Shown here one piece after another: positions 63,715 to 64,000 of a stretch of DNA of 64,000 bases. Source of the DNA: Porphyra umbilicalis. Lineage: Eukaryota; Rhodophyta; Bangiophyceae; Bangiales; Bangiaceae. The DNA lies in NCBI GenBank assembly GCA_002049455.2, contig KV918873.1:124001-188000 (forward strand), given 5' to 3'. Positions within the stretch are counted from its first letter, which is position 1; the number at the start of each line of letters is the position of its first letter. The notes under the pieces were generated by a model. It ran no database searches, had not been told where the DNA came from, and saw nothing but the letters and a program-made list of their open reading frames with translations. The translations under genes were made by a program, and so were the position numbers.

Positions 63715-64000
63715 CTGTCGATGCGGATGTCGTAGTACTGGCTGCCAGCCTCTCCTACGTATGAGAGAGTCGTCAGCTCTGTTGAGCCTGGTTGGTCACG
63801 CGACACGATTGGTTCAGCGACTAACACTGATTCCAAGGCTGTACCGGATGGCAGGTACGGCCCGGCTGCGCCAGAATATGCGCGGTCTGCCGGGGGTGCC
63901 AGCGGGGGGGTGTCCCAGAACCGAGGCGCACGCGTGCCCCTGTCGTCGCCCTGCCTCACCTGCCGCTGTGCTCGCCACCGTCGTGCTCGCGACCGTCGTG
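63715..64000 (-). CDS. partial hypothetical protein at window edge
   Basis: No family recognised. The minus-strand frame reads DTPPLAPPADRAYSGAAGPY, LPSGTALESVLVAEPIVSRD and STELTTLSYVGEAGSQYYDI, with unbiased composition. A donor-like site CGACAG|GTGTACGT follows at 63715/63714, so this is probably an exon whose 5' part lies beyond the window. A second donor-like CAG|GTGAGG near 63958 means the left-hand exon boundary is uncertain. Confidence 0.35.

Overview
The window looks like nuclear DNA from a GC-rich eukaryote, most likely an alga. Genes are compact and mostly intron-poor, with a GT-AG intron, TATA boxes, long G/C homopolymers and (GCC)n tracts. There is a cytochrome b5-fused front-end desaturase, an ionotropic glutamate receptor, hAT and Ty1/copia elements and a SET domain. 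A bangiophyte red alga (Porphyra/Pyropia type) would fit, but this is inference; no rRNA or organelle marker settles it. High GC makes long false ORFs common on every strand, so only frames with recognisable domains or unbiased composition are called.

Layout. 0-7.2 kb: a possible Ala-rich gene, a tandem array and a broken Ty1/copia element. 8.9-14.1 kb: a glutamate receptor-like channel (+) convergent with a Ser/Arg-rich protein (-). 15.4-16.8 kb: an RluA-type pseudouridine synthase (-). 18.7-20.8 kb: a whole-looking hAT transposase. 22-27 kb: a minisatellite and a low-complexity Ala/Pro-rich gene (+). 27.2-28.6 kb: the desaturase (-). 28.7-35.6 kb: gene-poor repeats, a coiled-coil protein, a transposon-like protein fragment and a small hairpin transposon. 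35.7-41.4 kb: two tandem ATAD2/Yta7-like double-AAA genes (-). 41.9-52.9 kb: the most unusual region, described below. 52.9-54.3 kb: an AT-richer island with a tRNA-like sequence. 55.8-59.3 kb: a conserved-looking unknown gene (-) and a second, damaged hAT element (+). 59.3-64 kb: repeats, a possible Harbinger fragment and the edge of another gene.

The 42-53 kb region carries a minus-strand gene whose successive segments encode a ParB-like domain, a beta-class N6/N4 DNA methyltransferase (DPPY then a GTGTT glycine motif) and a SET domain. A separate, intact ParB-like gene points away from it. A 36-bp sequence, preceded each time by a 3' splice-site-like CAG, occurs four times around these genes. 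Two of the copies lie inside ~490-bp direct repeats that flank the methyltransferase gene. ParB plus N6/N4 methyltransferase is an architecture known from bacteria and phages. Adding a histone-methyltransferase-type SET domain in a eukaryote suggests a captured DNA-modification module linked to chromatin marking, possibly mobile.

A general caution: in at least six host genes the reading frame changes exactly at a homopolymer run, usually G or C. Homopolymer sequencing error or real length variation is the simplest cause, so several genes called as interrupted here may be intact in the organism.
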